DNA from: Pseudomonas sp. C2B4
GTDB lineage: Bacteria; Pseudomonadota; Gammaproteobacteria; Pseudomonadales; Pseudomonadaceae
DNA length: 64,000 bases
Assembly (NCBI RefSeq): GCF_013359695.1
Contig: NZ_JABFMU010000007.1
Coordinates: 62,001-126,000, forward strand
Direction of reading: 5' to 3'
Under the pieces are notes generated by a model. That model was not told the origin of the DNA. It searched no databases and saw only the letters and a list, made by a program, of their open reading frames with translations. The first letter of the stretch is position 1. Each line of letters begins with the position of its first letter. This document shows positions 37,152 through 46,380 of this stretch, piece after piece. The position numbers and the translations under genes are program-made.

Positions 37152-38621
37152 ATGCTCTCGATTACGGTTGAACCGTGCACCTTTGCCTTGTTCGGCGCCC
37201 TTGGCGATCTGGCTCTGCGCAAGCTGTTTCCTGCCCTTTATCAACTCGATGGCGCGGGCCTCCTGCATGAGGACACCCGCATCATCGCGCTGGCCCGTGA
37301 GCCTGGCAGCGAGCAGGAGCACCTGACGTTCATCGCTTCCGAGCTGCGCCGCTACGTCGGTGCCAAGGAGCTGGACGAAGCCGTGGTCGATCGCTTCCTC
37401 GCTCGCTTGACCTATCTGCACGTCGACTTCCTCAAGTCCGAAGACTATGTGGCCCTGGCTGAGCAGGCCGGAAGCGCACAACGGGTGATTGCCTATTTCG
37501 CCACGCCGGCCGCGGTTTACGGCGCGATCTGCGAGAACCTGGCGAAGGTTGGCCTGGCGGAAAACACCCGCGTGGTGCTGGAAAAGCCCATCGGTTCCGA
37601 CCTGGAATCCTCGCGCAAGGTCAACGATGCCGTGGCGCAGTTCTTCCCGGAGAACCGCACCTATCGCATCGACCACTACCTGGGCAAGGAAACGGTGCAG
37701 AACCTGATTGCCCTGCGTTTCGCCAACAGCCTGTTCGAAACCCAGTGGAACCAGAACTACATCTCCCACGTGGAAATCACCGTGGCCGAGAAGGTCGGTA
37801 TCGAAGGTCGCTGGGGCTACTTCGACAAGGCCGGCCAACTGCGGGACATGATCCAGAATCACCTGCTGCAACTGCTCTGCCTGATCGCCATGGACCCGCC
37901 GGCCGACTTGTCCGCCGACAGTATTCGCGACGAGAAGGTCAAGGTCCTCAAGGCGCTGGCGCCGATCAGTCCGGAAGGCCTGACCACCCAGGTGGTGCGC
38001 GGCCAGTACATCGCTGGCTACAGCGAAGGCAAGGCAGTGCCGGGTTATCTGGAAGAACCCAATTCCAACACCCAGAGCGACACCGAAACCTTCGTCGCTT
38101 TGCGTGCCGATATCCGCAACTGGCGCTGGGCCGGCGTACCGTTTTACCTGCGTACCGGCAAGCGCATGCCGCAGAAGCTGTCGCAGATCGTCATCCACTT
38201 CAAGGAACCGTCGCACTACATTTTCGCTCCCGAGCAGCGCCTGCAAATCAGCAACAAGCTGATTATCCGCCTGCAACCGGACGAAGGCATTTCCTTGCGC
38301 GTGATGACCAAGGACCAAGGCCTGGACAAGGGCATGCAGCTGCGCAGCGGTCCGTTGCAGCTGAATTTTTCCGACACCTGGAGCAGCGCACGGATTCCCG
38401 ATGCCTACGAGCGGTTGTTGCTGGAAGTGATGCGCGGCAATCAGAACCTGTTTGTCCGTAAAGATGAAATCGAAGCCGCGTGGAAGTGGTGTGACCAGTT
38501 GATCGCCGGGTGGAAAAAATCCGGTGATGCGCCCAAGCCGTACGCGGCCGGGTCCTGGGGGCCGATGAGCTCCATTGCACTGATCACGCGGGACGGGAGG
38601 TCATGGTATGGCGATATCTGA
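37152..38621 (+). CDS. zwf: Glucose-6-phosphate 1-dehydrogenase
   Basis: A 489-residue enzyme oxidising glucose-6-phosphate to 6-phosphogluconolactone. The nucleotide-binding start [21 protein letters not shown] (11-31; family GxxGDLA), the active-site [13 protein letters not shown] near residue 175, and the substrate-binding region are intact. It begins zwf-pgl-eda, and overlaps pgl by 14 bases. Confidence 0.97.
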   Translation: MLSITVEPCTFALFGALGDLALRKLFPALYQLDGAGLLHEDTRIIALAREPGSEQEHLTFIASELRRYVGAKELDEAVVDRFLARLTYLHVDFLKSEDYVALAEQAGSAQRVIAYFATPAAVYGAICENLAKVGLAENTRVVLEKPIGSDLESSRKVNDAVAQFFPENRTYRIDHYLGKETVQNLIALRFANSLFETQWNQNYISHVEITVAEKVGIEGRWGYFDKAGQLRDMIQNHLLQLLCLIAMDPPADLSADSIRDEKVKVLKALAPISPEGLTTQVVRGQYIAGYSEGKAVPGYLEEPNSNTQSDTETFVALRADIRNWRWAGVPFYLRTGKRMPQKLSQIVIHFKEPSHYIFAPEQRLQISNKLIIRLQPDEGISLRVMTKDQGLDKGMQLRSGPLQLNFSDTWSSARIPDAYERLLLEVMRGNQNLFVRKDEIEAAWKWCDQLIAGWKKSGDAPKPYAAGSWGPMSSIALITRDGRSWYGDI

Positions 38622-39321
38622 TTTGAAACTGCCCAAGGGCGTCAGCGCCCATGGGTTCAAGAGTCCGGTGCTCTTGGCCGAAGGCCTGGCACTGAACGTG
38701 GCCAAACAACTGAGCGACGCGATCGACGCCCAGGGCACCGCGACCCTGGTGGTGTCCGGCGGCCGCAGCCCGGTGGCGTTTTTCCAGCACCTGGCCAAGC
38801 AGGCGCTGGACTGGTCGAACGTGGTGATCAGCCTCGCCGACGAGCGCTGGGTGCCGGTGGAACATGCCGACAGCAACGCCGGCCTGCTCAAGAAGTATCT
38901 GTTGCAAGGCCCGGCGGCCAAGGCGCAGTTCCTGAGCCTGTACAGCGCCAGCGCCAACCTTGAACAGGCAGCCGATCAGGCTGATCGACTGCTCTCCGAG
39001 TTGCCGGTGATCGACGTGCTGGTGCTGGGCATGGGGGATGACGGCCACACCGCGTCGCTGTTCCCCAACAGCCCGAACCTCGCCGAAGCCCTGAAGGCTG
39101 ACGGCAGTCGTCGCTGCTACCCGATGCTGGCGCCCACCGTGCCGCATCAGCGCCTGACCATGAGCCGGGCGCTGCTGGCTTCGGCCAAACATAAAGTTCT
39201 ATCGATTTCCGGTCAGTCCAAGTTGACCACCCTGAGTATCGCGTTGGCCGGTGACGATGTCGCCGAAATGCCGGTGCGCGCATTTTTGCAACCCACGTTA
39301 GAGATTTACTGGTGCCCATGA
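38608..39321 (+). CDS. pgl: 6-phosphogluconolactonase
   Basis: A 237-residue lactonase hydrolysing 6-phosphogluconolactone to 6-phosphogluconate. Family motifs are [16 protein letters not shown] (about 47-62), SLADERWVP and [15 protein letters not shown]. It starts within the zwf 3' end, and eda follows 17 bases after its stop. Confidence 0.96.
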   Translation: MAISDLKLPKGVSAHGFKSPVLLAEGLALNVAKQLSDAIDAQGTATLVVSGGRSPVAFFQHLAKQALDWSNVVISLADERWVPVEHADSNAGLLKKYLLQGPAAKAQFLSLYSASANLEQAADQADRLLSELPVIDVLVLGMGDDGHTASLFPNSPNLAEALKADGSRRCYPMLAPTVPHQRLTMSRALLASAKHKVLSISGQSKLTTLSIALAGDDVAEMPVRAFLQPTLEIYWCP

Positions 39322-39338
39322 GCCAAGGAACAGCCGCT

Positions 39339-40004
39339 ATGACAAACCCATCCCCGACCGTTTCCATGGCGGATAAAGTTGCCCTGATCGACAGCCTCTG
39401 CGCCAAGGCGCGGATCCTGCCGGTGATCACCATCGCTCGCGAGCAGGACGTCCTGCCGCTGGCCGATGCCCTTGCTGCCGGTGGCCTGACTGCTCTGGAA
39501 GTGACCCTGCGTTCGCAGTTCGGCCTCAAGGCCATCCAGATCCTGCGTGAGCAACGCCCGGAACTGGTGACCGGTGCCGGTACCGTGCTTGATCGCCACA
39601 TGCTGGCCGCGGCCGAAGCGGCAGGTTCGCAATTCATCGTCACGCCGGGCATCACCCGCGACCTGCTGGAAGCCAGCGTAGAAAGCCCGATTCCGCTGCT
39701 GCCAGGCATCAGCAACGCCTCGGGCATCATGGAAGGCTATGGCCTGGGTTATCGCCGCTTCAAGCTGTTCCCGGCGGAAGTCAGCGGCGGCGTCGCGGCC
39801 ATCAAGGCCCTGGGCGGACCATTCGGCGAAGTGAAATTCTGCCCGACTGGCGGCGTAGGTCCGGCCAACATCAAGAGCTACATGGCGCTGAAAAACGTCA
39901 TGTGCGTGGGCGGTAGCTGGATGCTTGATCCTGAGTGGATCAAGAACGGCGACTGGGCCCGCATTCAGGAATGCACCGCCGAGGCCCTGGCGCTGCTGGA
40001 CTGA
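39339..40004 (+). CDS. eda: KDPG aldolase (2-dehydro-3-deoxyphosphogluconate aldolase)
   Basis: A 221-residue class I aldolase splitting KDPG to pyruvate and glyceraldehyde-3-phosphate, the final Entner-Doudoroff step. The Schiff-base lysine is in RRFKLFPAEVSGG and the catalytic glutamate in ALEVTLRS. The ATG at 39339 has AAGGAA eight bases upstream; in-frame GTG and ATG codons just before lack this. Confidence 0.96.
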   Translation: MTNPSPTVSMADKVALIDSLCAKARILPVITIAREQDVLPLADALAAGGLTALEVTLRSQFGLKAIQILREQRPELVTGAGTVLDRHMLAAAEAAGSQFIVTPGITRDLLEASVESPIPLLPGISNASGIMEGYGLGYRRFKLFPAEVSGGVAAIKALGGPFGEVKFCPTGGVGPANIKSYMALKNVMCVGGSWMLDPEWIKNGDWARIQECTAEALALLD

Positions 40005-40043
40005 TCGCTTCACCCGACACGTAGTTGTGTGTTTTACGGCTTT

Positions 40044-40076
40044 ACGGTGCGCTTGGTCGGTGCACCGTTTTTTTTT
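40044..40076 (+). terminator. Rho-independent terminator after eda
   Basis: ACGGTGC pairs with GCACCGT across an 11-base loop, followed by nine T residues. Confidence 0.88.
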
Positions 40077-40136
40077 GCCCAAAGGAAATGCACGAACGCC
40101 GCTCCCACAGGGGGTATCTGCCACGACTTCGATCAA

Positions 40137-40228
40137 CTGTGGGAGCGAGCCTGCTCGCGAAGGCGGCGTAACATTCAACAATTGTGGTGGCTGACACACC
40201 GCTTTCGCGAGCAGGCTCGCTCCCACAG
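40137..40228. repeat. REP doublet 9 (inward) with remnant
   Basis: Standard GTGGG arms. A lone partial arm, CGCTCCCACAGG, lies about 40 bases to the left at 40099-40110, suggesting a decayed neighbour. Sits between the eda terminator and the convergent PLP-enzyme gene. Confidence 0.92.
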
Positions 40229-40229
40229 G

Positions 40230-41411
40230 TCAGCGCAACTCCGTCAACGCCGTGACCAGTTGCTTCATGTGCTCGGCAGTGGTGGTCAGCCCCGGCGTAA
40301 TCCGAATGCACGGACCACACGCCGCGCCGCTGCGCACCACGGTAAACAGGTTGTAGTCGCTGAGCAGTCGCTGGACCATCACTTGCTGATCGGCCTGTGC
40401 GGTAAAGCGCATCGACGTGATGCCGCAATACAGTCGCGGGTCATCCGGGGTCAGGACTTCGATGCCCGGGAGTTCGCGTACCGCCCGCACCCACCGGTTA
40501 CGCAGGTAGTTGAGCCGCGCACCCTTGGCGGCGGAACCGCCCATCGCGTGATGTTCCTCGATGACCAGCGGCAGGGTCAGCAATGCGGGGATGTTCGGTG
40601 TGCTGTAGGGGGTACGGGCGCGAATGTCGGTGACCGGAAAATGCATTTCGCCCATGTCCGGGTCGATGTCCGCCAGGCGCTCAGGGGCGATATAGAGAAA
40701 GCCCAGGGTCAACGGCGCGCCAATCCACTTGTGCAGGTTGTAGGCGGCGAAAGCGATGCCCAGATCCTTGAGATCGAATTCGAACTGGCCCAGCGCATGG
40801 GCGCCGTCGAGGATCACATCAATACCATGTTCCCTGGCGGCAGCGGCAATCGCCTGAACCGGCATCACCAGACCGGTGCGGTGGGTGACGTGGGTCAGGG
40901 CCATCAACTTGAGTCGCGGATGACGCGCAAAGGTTTCACGGTAGGTGGCCAGCAAGCTGTCGAAACTGGCCGGATGCGCGTGCTCGATCTCTATCACCTC
41001 GACACCGCGATGCTTTGCCAGCCAGCGCATGGCGCCTTTGACGGTGTCGTATTCCAGATCGCAGATCAGCACCTGGTCACCCGGTTGCAGGCGATTGTAG
41101 TTGCGGATCAATGACTGCAAACCGTCCGAGGCGTTGCGGGTGAGGGCGACGGCTTCGGCGGGCGCACCGATCAAACTGGCCACCAGCGCCTGGATTTTCA
41201 GGCTGTCGCCCTGTTCAAAACGCTGGCGGACATGAACCGAATTGCCGCGGTTGATCAGTTCGATGTTGCGTTGATACTCCTCGACCGCCGTGCGCGACAT
41301 ACGCCCGAAGTAACCGTTTTCCAGGTTGATCGGGCCGGGTTGCTGATCGTAGCGGTCGGCAAAGGTTTGCCAGAAGGCTTCATCACGGGCGCGGCGGGTA
41401 TTGTCGGGCAT
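40230..41411 (-). CDS. Class V PLP-dependent aminotransferase-like protein
   Basis: A 393-residue fold-type I PLP enzyme of the class V / isopenicillin-N-epimerase-like group. The Schiff-base lysine is in AAYNLHKWIGAPLTLGFLY, preceded by the cofactor-binding DGAHALGQFEFD; the N-terminal TRNASDGLQSLI fits the phosphate-binding loop. The substrate cannot be told: cysteine desulfurase activity is less likely because the usual mobile cysteine loop is not evident. It is a single gene with no operon partner. Confidence 0.85.
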   Translation of the reverse strand: MPDNTRRARDEAFWQTFADRYDQQPGPINLENGYFGRMSRTAVEEYQRNIELINRGNSVHVRQRFEQGDSLKIQALVASLIGAPAEAVALTRNASDGLQSLIRNYNRLQPGDQVLICDLEYDTVKGAMRWLAKHRGVEVIEIEHAHPASFDSLLATYRETFARHPRLKLMALTHVTHRTGLVMPVQAIAAAAREHGIDVILDGAHALGQFEFDLKDLGIAFAAYNLHKWIGAPLTLGFLYIAPERLADIDPDMGEMHFPVTDIRARTPYSTPNIPALLTLPLVIEEHHAMGGSAAKGARLNYLRNRWVRAVRELPGIEVLTPDDPRLYCGITSMRFTAQADQQVMVQRLLSDYNLFTVVRSGAACGPCIRITPGLTTTAEHMKQLVTALTELR

Positions 41412-41442
41412 GGGTTACTCAATCGGAGGCGGGATGAGTGAA

Positions 41443-41679
41443 TCAGTGGCGAGGGGCGGGCTTGCCATGTTTGGCGCGCAACGGTTCGAGCAATTCCGAC
41501 AAGCCGTTGTGATCGATTTCCTGCATCAGGGCCAGCAGGCCGCCCAACTCACCATGGGGGAAGCCTTCCCGGGCGAACCAGTTCAGGTAGGGGCCCGGCA
41601 AGTCCGCAATGATCCGCCCTTTGTATTTGCCGAAGGGCATTTCGCGGGTGATCAGCAGTTCAAGTTTTTCAGGGTTCAT
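41443..41679 (-). CDS. DUF3820 family protein
   Basis: A small 78-residue protein with the family core MPFGKYKGRIIADLPGPYLNW (split across residues 14-34). Its function is not established; related domains occur next to exonuclease-like proteins. The start at MNPEKLELL is the best fit to family N-termini, although an ATG 7 codons upstream is in frame. Confidence 0.82.
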   Translation of the reverse strand: MNPEKLELLITREMPFGKYKGRIIADLPGPYLNWFAREGFPHGELGGLLALMQEIDHNGLSELLEPLRAKHGKPAPRH

Positions 41680-41882
41680 GACTCGGTCGTCTTGATTCAT
41701 TCGGTTCGGAAAATACAGGCATTCTGCATGCAGGCCAATTGACAGATCATGCAAAAAAAACGGATACAGATTTTCTGAGTGGATTTAACTTATTGAAATT
41801 AAACAGATAATTAATCATCTACAGGCTGGCATGCGCTCTGCAACGAGTCAGTCATCTTTCATCAACCGCAAGGAATTGAAAA

Positions 41883-42350
41883 ATGACCGACATGAATAAA
41901 GAAGCGATCTCTGTGCTCAACGACCTGATTGAAACCAGCAAGGACGGTCAGGAAGGGTTCAAGACGTGCGCTGAAGACATCAAACACCCTGAACTCAAAA
42001 CCCTGTTCGTGCAACGCTCCGCCGAGTGCGCAAAGGCTGCCGCGGAATTGCAAAGCGCTGTGCGTTCGATGGGGGGCGATCCGGAGACGTCCACCAGTGT
42101 CAGCGGCGACATGCACCGTCGCTGGGTCGACGTGAAGTCGATGTTCACCGGCAAGGACGAAGAGGCCGTGTTGAACGAAGCCGAGCGCGGTGAAGACCAT
42201 GCACTGAAGGCTTATCGCCAGGCCATGGAAAAAATCAACAAGCACAACCTGGTGGGCATTCGTGACATCGTTGAACGTCAGTATCACGGCGTGCAACGTA
42301 ACCACGATCAGGTCAAGGCGCTGCGTAATCAGGCGCGTGCACGTTCATAA
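41883..42350 (+). CDS. PA2169/DUF2383 family four-helix protein
   Basis: A 155-residue ferritin-like four-helix protein. It matches the family pattern VLNDLIETSKDGQEGF (about 11-26), then LKTLFVQRSAECAKAAAELQ and a helix with EDHALKAYRQAM. Members are often stationary-phase or stress proteins of unknown biochemical role. RBS AAGGAA lies before the ATG. An AT-rich stretch at 41760-41820 upstream may hold its promoter. Confidence 0.85.
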   Translation: MTDMNKEAISVLNDLIETSKDGQEGFKTCAEDIKHPELKTLFVQRSAECAKAAAELQSAVRSMGGDPETSTSVSGDMHRRWVDVKSMFTGKDEEAVLNEAERGEDHALKAYRQAMEKINKHNLVGIRDIVERQYHGVQRNHDQVKALRNQARARS

Positions 42351-42368
42351 ATCCCAACCGGTGACCCC

Positions 42369-42460
42369 CTGTAGGAGCGAGCCTGCTCGCGATGGCGGCC
42401 GTACATTCAACATTGATGTTGACTGAACTGGCGCTATCGCGAGCAGGCTCGCTCCTACAG
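42369..42460. repeat. REP doublet 10 (GTAGG arms, inward)
   Basis: Arms CTGTAGGAGCGAGCCTGCTC and its exact inverse; core of about 45 bases. It lies between the convergent DUF2383 and MaoC genes. Confidence 0.93.
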
Positions 42461-42476
42461 TTTAAAGTGTCGCGAA

Positions 42477-42947
42477 TCAGCCGATGCTGATCTCCGGCAG
42501 CTCGGTCAAGGTCACGGACTGCTGTTTGCGCGGCGCGAGGATTTCCGCCTCGCCATCGACCACCAACTCATCGCGCTGGTTGAATACGCGAGTGGCAATG
42601 CGCACGCGGAATTTCGGCAGTTTTTCCAGGATTTCCAGGCGCACCGTCAGGGTGTCGCCGATCTTCACCGGCTTCTGAAAGCTCATTTGCTGACCGATGT
42701 AGATCGTGCCCGGGCCAGGCAACTCGCAGGCGACCGCGGCGCTGATCAGGGCTCCGCTGAACATGCCGTGGGCGATGCGCTCCTTGAACATGGTGCTGGC
42801 GGCGTATTCGGCGTCCAGGTGCACCGGGTTATGGTCACCCGACATCGCGGCGAACAACTGGATGTCGCGCTCTTCGACCGTCTTGCTGAAGCTGGCGGTC
42901 TGGCCGATTTCGAGGGCTTCGTAAGGTGTGTTGGTAACCTGGGTCAT
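42477..42947 (-). CDS. phaJ: MaoC-like (R)-specific enoyl-CoA hydratase
   Basis: A 156-residue single hot-dog-fold hydratase with the catalytic pair in SGDHNPVHLD (about 36-45) and AHGMFSGALISA. It hydrates enoyl-CoA from beta-oxidation to (R)-3-hydroxyacyl-CoA, usable for PHA synthesis. The neighbours are a lipase-like hydrolase and fadD2-fadD1, the same order as PA3302-PA3301-PA3300-PA3299 in P. aeruginosa, where the hydratase was named PhaJ1. Confidence 0.88.
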   Translation of the reverse strand: MTQVTNTPYEALEIGQTASFSKTVEERDIQLFAAMSGDHNPVHLDAEYAASTMFKERIAHGMFSGALISAAVACELPGPGTIYIGQQMSFQKPVKIGDTLTVRLEILEKLPKFRVRIATRVFNQRDELVVDGEAEILAPRKQQSVTLTELPEISIG

Positions 42948-42988
42948 GGGTCTGAATTCCTGTGACGAGTAAAAAGATTCACAAAAAG

Positions 42989-43933
42989 CTATTCGCTTCG
43001 GTGTGGCCGGGGCGTGCTCAGGGTCTGGTGGATCCAGGTCAACACATCGGCGGTCACTTCATCGCGGTTGGTTTCGTTGAACAGTTCGTGCCGCGCCTGC
43101 GGGTAAATGGTCAGTTGCAGGTGCTGGCTGCCGGCTTCGCGCAAGGCGCCGGCCAGATCCTTCAGACGCTTGCCTTCGCTCACCGGATCACATTCGCCGC
43201 CGATCACCAGCAACGGCAGGCCCGGATCGATCTGGGCGAGATTGGACGCTTTGCTGATTTGCTGCAACCCGCCCAGCAAATCGATCCACAGCTGATTGGT
43301 GCAGCGGAAGCCGCACAGCGGGTCGTTGGCGTACAGGTCGACTTCCGTCGGATCGCGGCTGAGCCAGTCAAACTGCGTGCGTACCGGTTTGAATCGCTTG
43401 TTGAAGGAGCCGAACGACAGCCATTCGATGAACGCACTGCGCCCCTTCGGCCCCTGGCGCAGACGTTCGAAACGGGCAATCTGCCGGGCGGCGCGATAAA
43501 GCACTACGGGCTGGAAGTTCGAGCCGCTGAGAATGGCGCCGTGCAGGCTGGCGCTGTGATGCAGCAGATACGCCTGGGCAAGGTAGCTGCCCATGCTGTG
43601 CCCCAACAGCACGATGGGCGCGCCGGGATGTTGCTGGCCGATGTGTTGGTTGAGGCACGCCAGGTCGCCGACCACTTTGGCCCAACCGTCGTTGTCGGCG
43701 AAATGGCCGAGTGTCCCGTTTTCGGCAGTTTTGCCATGTCCACGCAGATCCGGAGCGTACACGCCATAGCCCTGCTCACAGAGCTTTTGCGCCAGACGAG
43801 CGTAGCGGCCGCTGTGTTCCGCCATGCCGTGGGCCAGCAGGATCACGGCCCTGGGGCTTTCGTCGGGCAACCACTGGTTGACGAAGAGGCGGCTGCGGTC
43901 GCTGGTGGTCAGCCAGAACGTGTCGTGGATCAT
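42989..43933 (-). CDS. Alpha/beta hydrolase, monoacylglycerol-lipase/lysophospholipase-like
   Basis: A 314-residue serine hydrolase. The oxyanion region LLAHGMAEHSGRY (about 32-44), nucleophile elbow LLGHSMGSYLA, acid in GGECDPVSEG and histidine in ARHELFNETNRDE form a clear triad. It would release fatty acids from monoglycerides or lysolipids for the acyl-CoA synthetases encoded divergently. The ATG at 43933 has AAGGAA before it; the upstream frame is REP-derived. Confidence 0.9.
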   Translation of the reverse strand: MIHDTFWLTTSDRSRLFVNQWLPDESPRAVILLAHGMAEHSGRYARLAQKLCEQGYGVYAPDLRGHGKTAENGTLGHFADNDGWAKVVGDLACLNQHIGQQHPGAPIVLLGHSMGSYLAQAYLLHHSASLHGAILSGSNFQPVVLYRAARQIARFERLRQGPKGRSAFIEWLSFGSFNKRFKPVRTQFDWLSRDPTEVDLYANDPLCGFRCTNQLWIDLLGGLQQISKASNLAQIDPGLPLLVIGGECDPVSEGKRLKDLAGALREAGSQHLQLTIYPQARHELFNETNRDEVTADVLTWIHQTLSTPRPHRSE

Positions 43934-43969
43934 GGCGATTCCTTTTGCTGAAGGCCTTTGCCTGACTAT

Positions 43970-44070
43970 TGTAGGAGCGAGCTTGCTCGCGATGGGCGTG
44001 AACGATAACGCGTACAGCCTGAAGCTCAGTGGTGCCTTTGGTTTTTTCGCGAGCAAGCTCGCTCCTACAG
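43970..44070. repeat. REP doublet 11 (GTAGG arms, inward)
   Basis: Arms TGTAGGAGCGAGCTTGCTC and inverse with matching AAGC change, so the arms co-vary. Core contains GAACGATAACGCG, also seen in related form in copies 12, 13 and 5. Confidence 0.92.
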
Positions 44071-44215
44071 GTCAGCACGAGCCTGGCCGCAATGTATAGC
44101 GCATCCTTGGCCGGACGTCTGATCAGGCCACGCCGCGGCAGCAAGATTCACACGATCAATGACGGCCATGCGCATATTTGCCTGTTTCGCCATAGCTGCT
44201 AGTGTCCGTGAAGCT

Positions 44216-44263
44216 CCGCTTTTCTGCACGTTGAGTAAACAGACAGAAATGACAGAAAAGCGG
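44216..44263. repeat. 11-bp perfect inverted repeat before fadD2
   Basis: CCGCTTTTCTG at 44216-44226 is the exact inverse of CAGAAAAGCGG at 44253-44263. The inner 26 bases contain no further strong symmetry. It lies 34-82 bases before the fadD2 ATG and could be an operator or a leader hairpin. Confidence 0.8.
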
Positions 44264-44297
44264 CCCCGGATAGGCTCAGGTAAAGAGGACAAGAACA

Positions 44298-45986
44298 ATG
44301 CAACCTGATTTCTGGAATGACAAACGCCCGGCTGGCGTGCCATTGGACATTGATGTCGCCGAATACAAGTCAGTCATCGAGGTGTTCGAGCGTTCCTGCA
44401 AGAAGTTTGCTGATCGCCCGGCGTTCAGCAACATGGGCGTCACCCTGACCTACGCCGAGCTGGAACGCTACAGCGCGGCCTTCGCCGGTTACCTGCAAGC
44501 GGAGACCGACCTGGTGCCGGGGGATCGCATCGCGGTGCAGATGCCCAACGTCCTGCAATACCCGATTGCCGTGTTTGGCGCCTTGCGTGCCGGGCTGATC
44601 GTGGTCAATACCAACCCGCTGTACACCGCGCGGGAGATGCGTCATCAGTTCAAGGATTCCGGGGCCCGGGCGCTGGTCTACCTGAACATGTTCGGGCAGA
44701 AGGTCCAGGAAGTGCTGGCCGATACCGATATCCAGTACCTGATCGAAGCGAGGATGGGCGACCTGATGCCCGGCGCCAAGGGCTGGCTGGTCAATACAAT
44801 GGTCAGCAAGGTCAAGAAAATGGTCCCGGCCTATTCCTTGCCCCAGGCCATTTCCTTCAAGAGTGCGCTGCGCCTGGGCAAAGGAAAGAGCATCAAGCCG
44901 CTGAAGGCCGGCCTCAAGGACATCGCGGTGTTGCAATACACCGGCGGTACCACCGGCCTGGCCAAGGGCGCGATGCTGACCCACGGCAACCTGGTCGCCA
45001 ACATGCAGCAGGCGCGGGCGTGTCTCAGTCAGTTTGCCAAAGACGGCCAACCCCTGCTGCGTGAAGGGCAGGAGGTGATGATCGCGCCGTTGCCGCTGTA
45101 CCACATCTATGCCTTCACCGCGAATTGCATGTGCATGATGGTGACCGGCAACCACAACGTGCTGATTACCAACCCGCGGGACATCGGCGGCTTTATCAAG
45201 GAGCTGAAAAAGTGGCGCTTCTCGGCGCTGCTGGGGCTCAACACCTTGTTCGTTGCGCTGATGGACCATCCTGACTTCAAGACCCTGGATTTCTCCAGCC
45301 TCAAGCTCACCAACTCCGGCGGCACGGCGCTGGTCAAGGCCACGGCCGAGCGCTGGGAGCAGTTGACCGGTTGCCGCATCACCGAAGGCTATGGCCTGAC
45401 CGAAACCTCCCCGGTGGCCTGCACCAATCCCTACGGCGACAAATCGCGGATCGGCACGGTCGGCCTGCCGGTGCCGGGCACCACGCTCAAGGTCATCAAC
45501 GATGAAGGCGTCGAGCAACCCTTGGGCGAACGCGGCGAGTTGTGCATCAAGGGCCCGCAGATCATGAAAGGCTACTGGCAGAAACCCGAAGCGACCGACG
45601 AAGTGCTGGATGCCGAGGGCTGGTTCAAGTCCGGCGACATCGCGGTAATCGACCCGGACGGCTTTGTGCGCATTGTCGACCGCAAGAAAGACATGATTAT
45701 CGTCTCGGGTTTCAACGTGTACCCGAACGAGATCGAGGACGTGGTCATGGCCCACCCGAAAGTCGCCAACTGCGCGGTGATCGGTGTGCCGGACGAGCGT
45801 TCGGGCGAGGCGGTGAAGTTGTTCGTGGTCGCCCGTGAAGCGGGGGTCAGCCTTGAAGAGCTGAAGGCGTACTGCAAGGAAAACTTCACCGCGTACAAGG
45901 TGCCCAAGCACATTGTCTTGCGTGAGACGTTGCCGATGACGCCGGTGGGCAAGATTCTGCGGCGGGAGTTGCGTGATATCGCTTAA
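44298..45986 (+). CDS. fadD2: Long-chain acyl-CoA synthetase
   Basis: A 562-residue acyl-adenylate synthetase activating fatty acids with ATP and CoA. The AMP-binding motif YTGGTTGLAKGAMLTHGNL (about 215-233), YGLTETSP, and the FACS segment GWFKSGDIAVIDPDGFVRIVDRKKDMI are intact, with the C-terminal lysine region PMTPVGKILRREL. RBS GAGGACAAG precedes. A second paralogue follows on the same strand, the arrangement of PA3300-PA3299. Confidence 0.95.
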   Translation: MQPDFWNDKRPAGVPLDIDVAEYKSVIEVFERSCKKFADRPAFSNMGVTLTYAELERYSAAFAGYLQAETDLVPGDRIAVQMPNVLQYPIAVFGALRAGLIVVNTNPLYTAREMRHQFKDSGARALVYLNMFGQKVQEVLADTDIQYLIEARMGDLMPGAKGWLVNTMVSKVKKMVPAYSLPQAISFKSALRLGKGKSIKPLKAGLKDIAVLQYTGGTTGLAKGAMLTHGNLVANMQQARACLSQFAKDGQPLLREGQEVMIAPLPLYHIYAFTANCMCMMVTGNHNVLITNPRDIGGFIKELKKWRFSALLGLNTLFVALMDHPDFKTLDFSSLKLTNSGGTALVKATAERWEQLTGCRITEGYGLTETSPVACTNPYGDKSRIGTVGLPVPGTTLKVINDEGVEQPLGERGELCIKGPQIMKGYWQKPEATDEVLDAEGWFKSGDIAVIDPDGFVRIVDRKKDMIIVSGFNVYPNEIEDVVMAHPKVANCAVIGVPDERSGEAVKLFVVAREAGVSLEELKAYCKENFTAYKVPKHIVLRETLPMTPVGKILRRELRDIA

Positions 45987-46017
45987 GCGGTGAAGGGCCG
46001 CGCTTCGCGCGGATCCC

Positions 46018-46122
46018 CTGTAGGAGCGAGCTCTGCTCGCGAACTGGACGTCAACGATAACGCGCCCTGTCTGAATGACAGCGTTGTCTGGACGTTTTTC
46101 GCGAGCAGGCTCGCTCCTACAG
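46018..46122. repeat. REP doublet 12 (GTAGG arms, inward)
   Basis: The left arm carries the GAGCTCTGCTC form seen in copy 5; the right arm is standard. Core contains GTCAACGATAACGCG. Confidence 0.9.
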
Positions 46123-46130
46123 TTTTAGAG

Positions 46131-46150
46131 GCCCCGAATTTCGGGGCTTT
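46131..46150 (+). terminator. Possible terminator after fadD2
   Basis: GCCCCGAATTTCGGGGC forms a 7-bp GC-rich hairpin followed by TTT then C. The short T run makes it a weak candidate. Confidence 0.4.
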
Positions 46151-46380
46151 CAGCGGCATATAGGTTTTTTGCTCTAAAATGACCGGTTGATGTTCTTGAG
46201 TCACAAAAGTGACCGTAGAGGCCGCTTTTGGCTCTAGTCGACCCAATTCAAAGCTGCTACTCTCGGCGCGCTTTGTGACTTCTCGGCCTAGTAAAACAGC
46301 CAGATTCACCTTGGAACAAACACCAATAATAATCGCATCAAATGCGGTGCTGAATTCGCGTTGCTGAGGAGTGGGCTTCC

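Larger units (their letters stand above)
43934..44297. other. Divergent region hydrolase/fadD2
   Basis: 364 bases holding one REP doublet next to the hydrolase and, nearer fadD2, an 11-bp perfect inverted repeat. No gene is seen. Confidence 0.75.
45987..46380. other. fadD2-fadD1 intergenic region
   Basis: 394 bases with a REP doublet, a small GC-rich hairpin at 46131-46147, and an AT-rich stretch towards fadD1. An A-rich run (AACAAACACCAATAATAAT) about 70 bases before fadD1 has the look of an Hfq/Crc motif but is far from the start. Confidence 0.65.

Noticed and set aside
40029..41114. Plus-strand 361-codon frame over the eda terminator, REP and the PLP-enzyme gene
   Set aside because: It begins in a terminator and REP element and is antisense to a protein with an intact PLP lysine motif.
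44370..45911. Large antisense frames over fadD2, fadD1, zwf and edd
   Set aside because: They follow codon-position GC bias of the true genes and contain no domain; the sense frames have complete conserved motifs.
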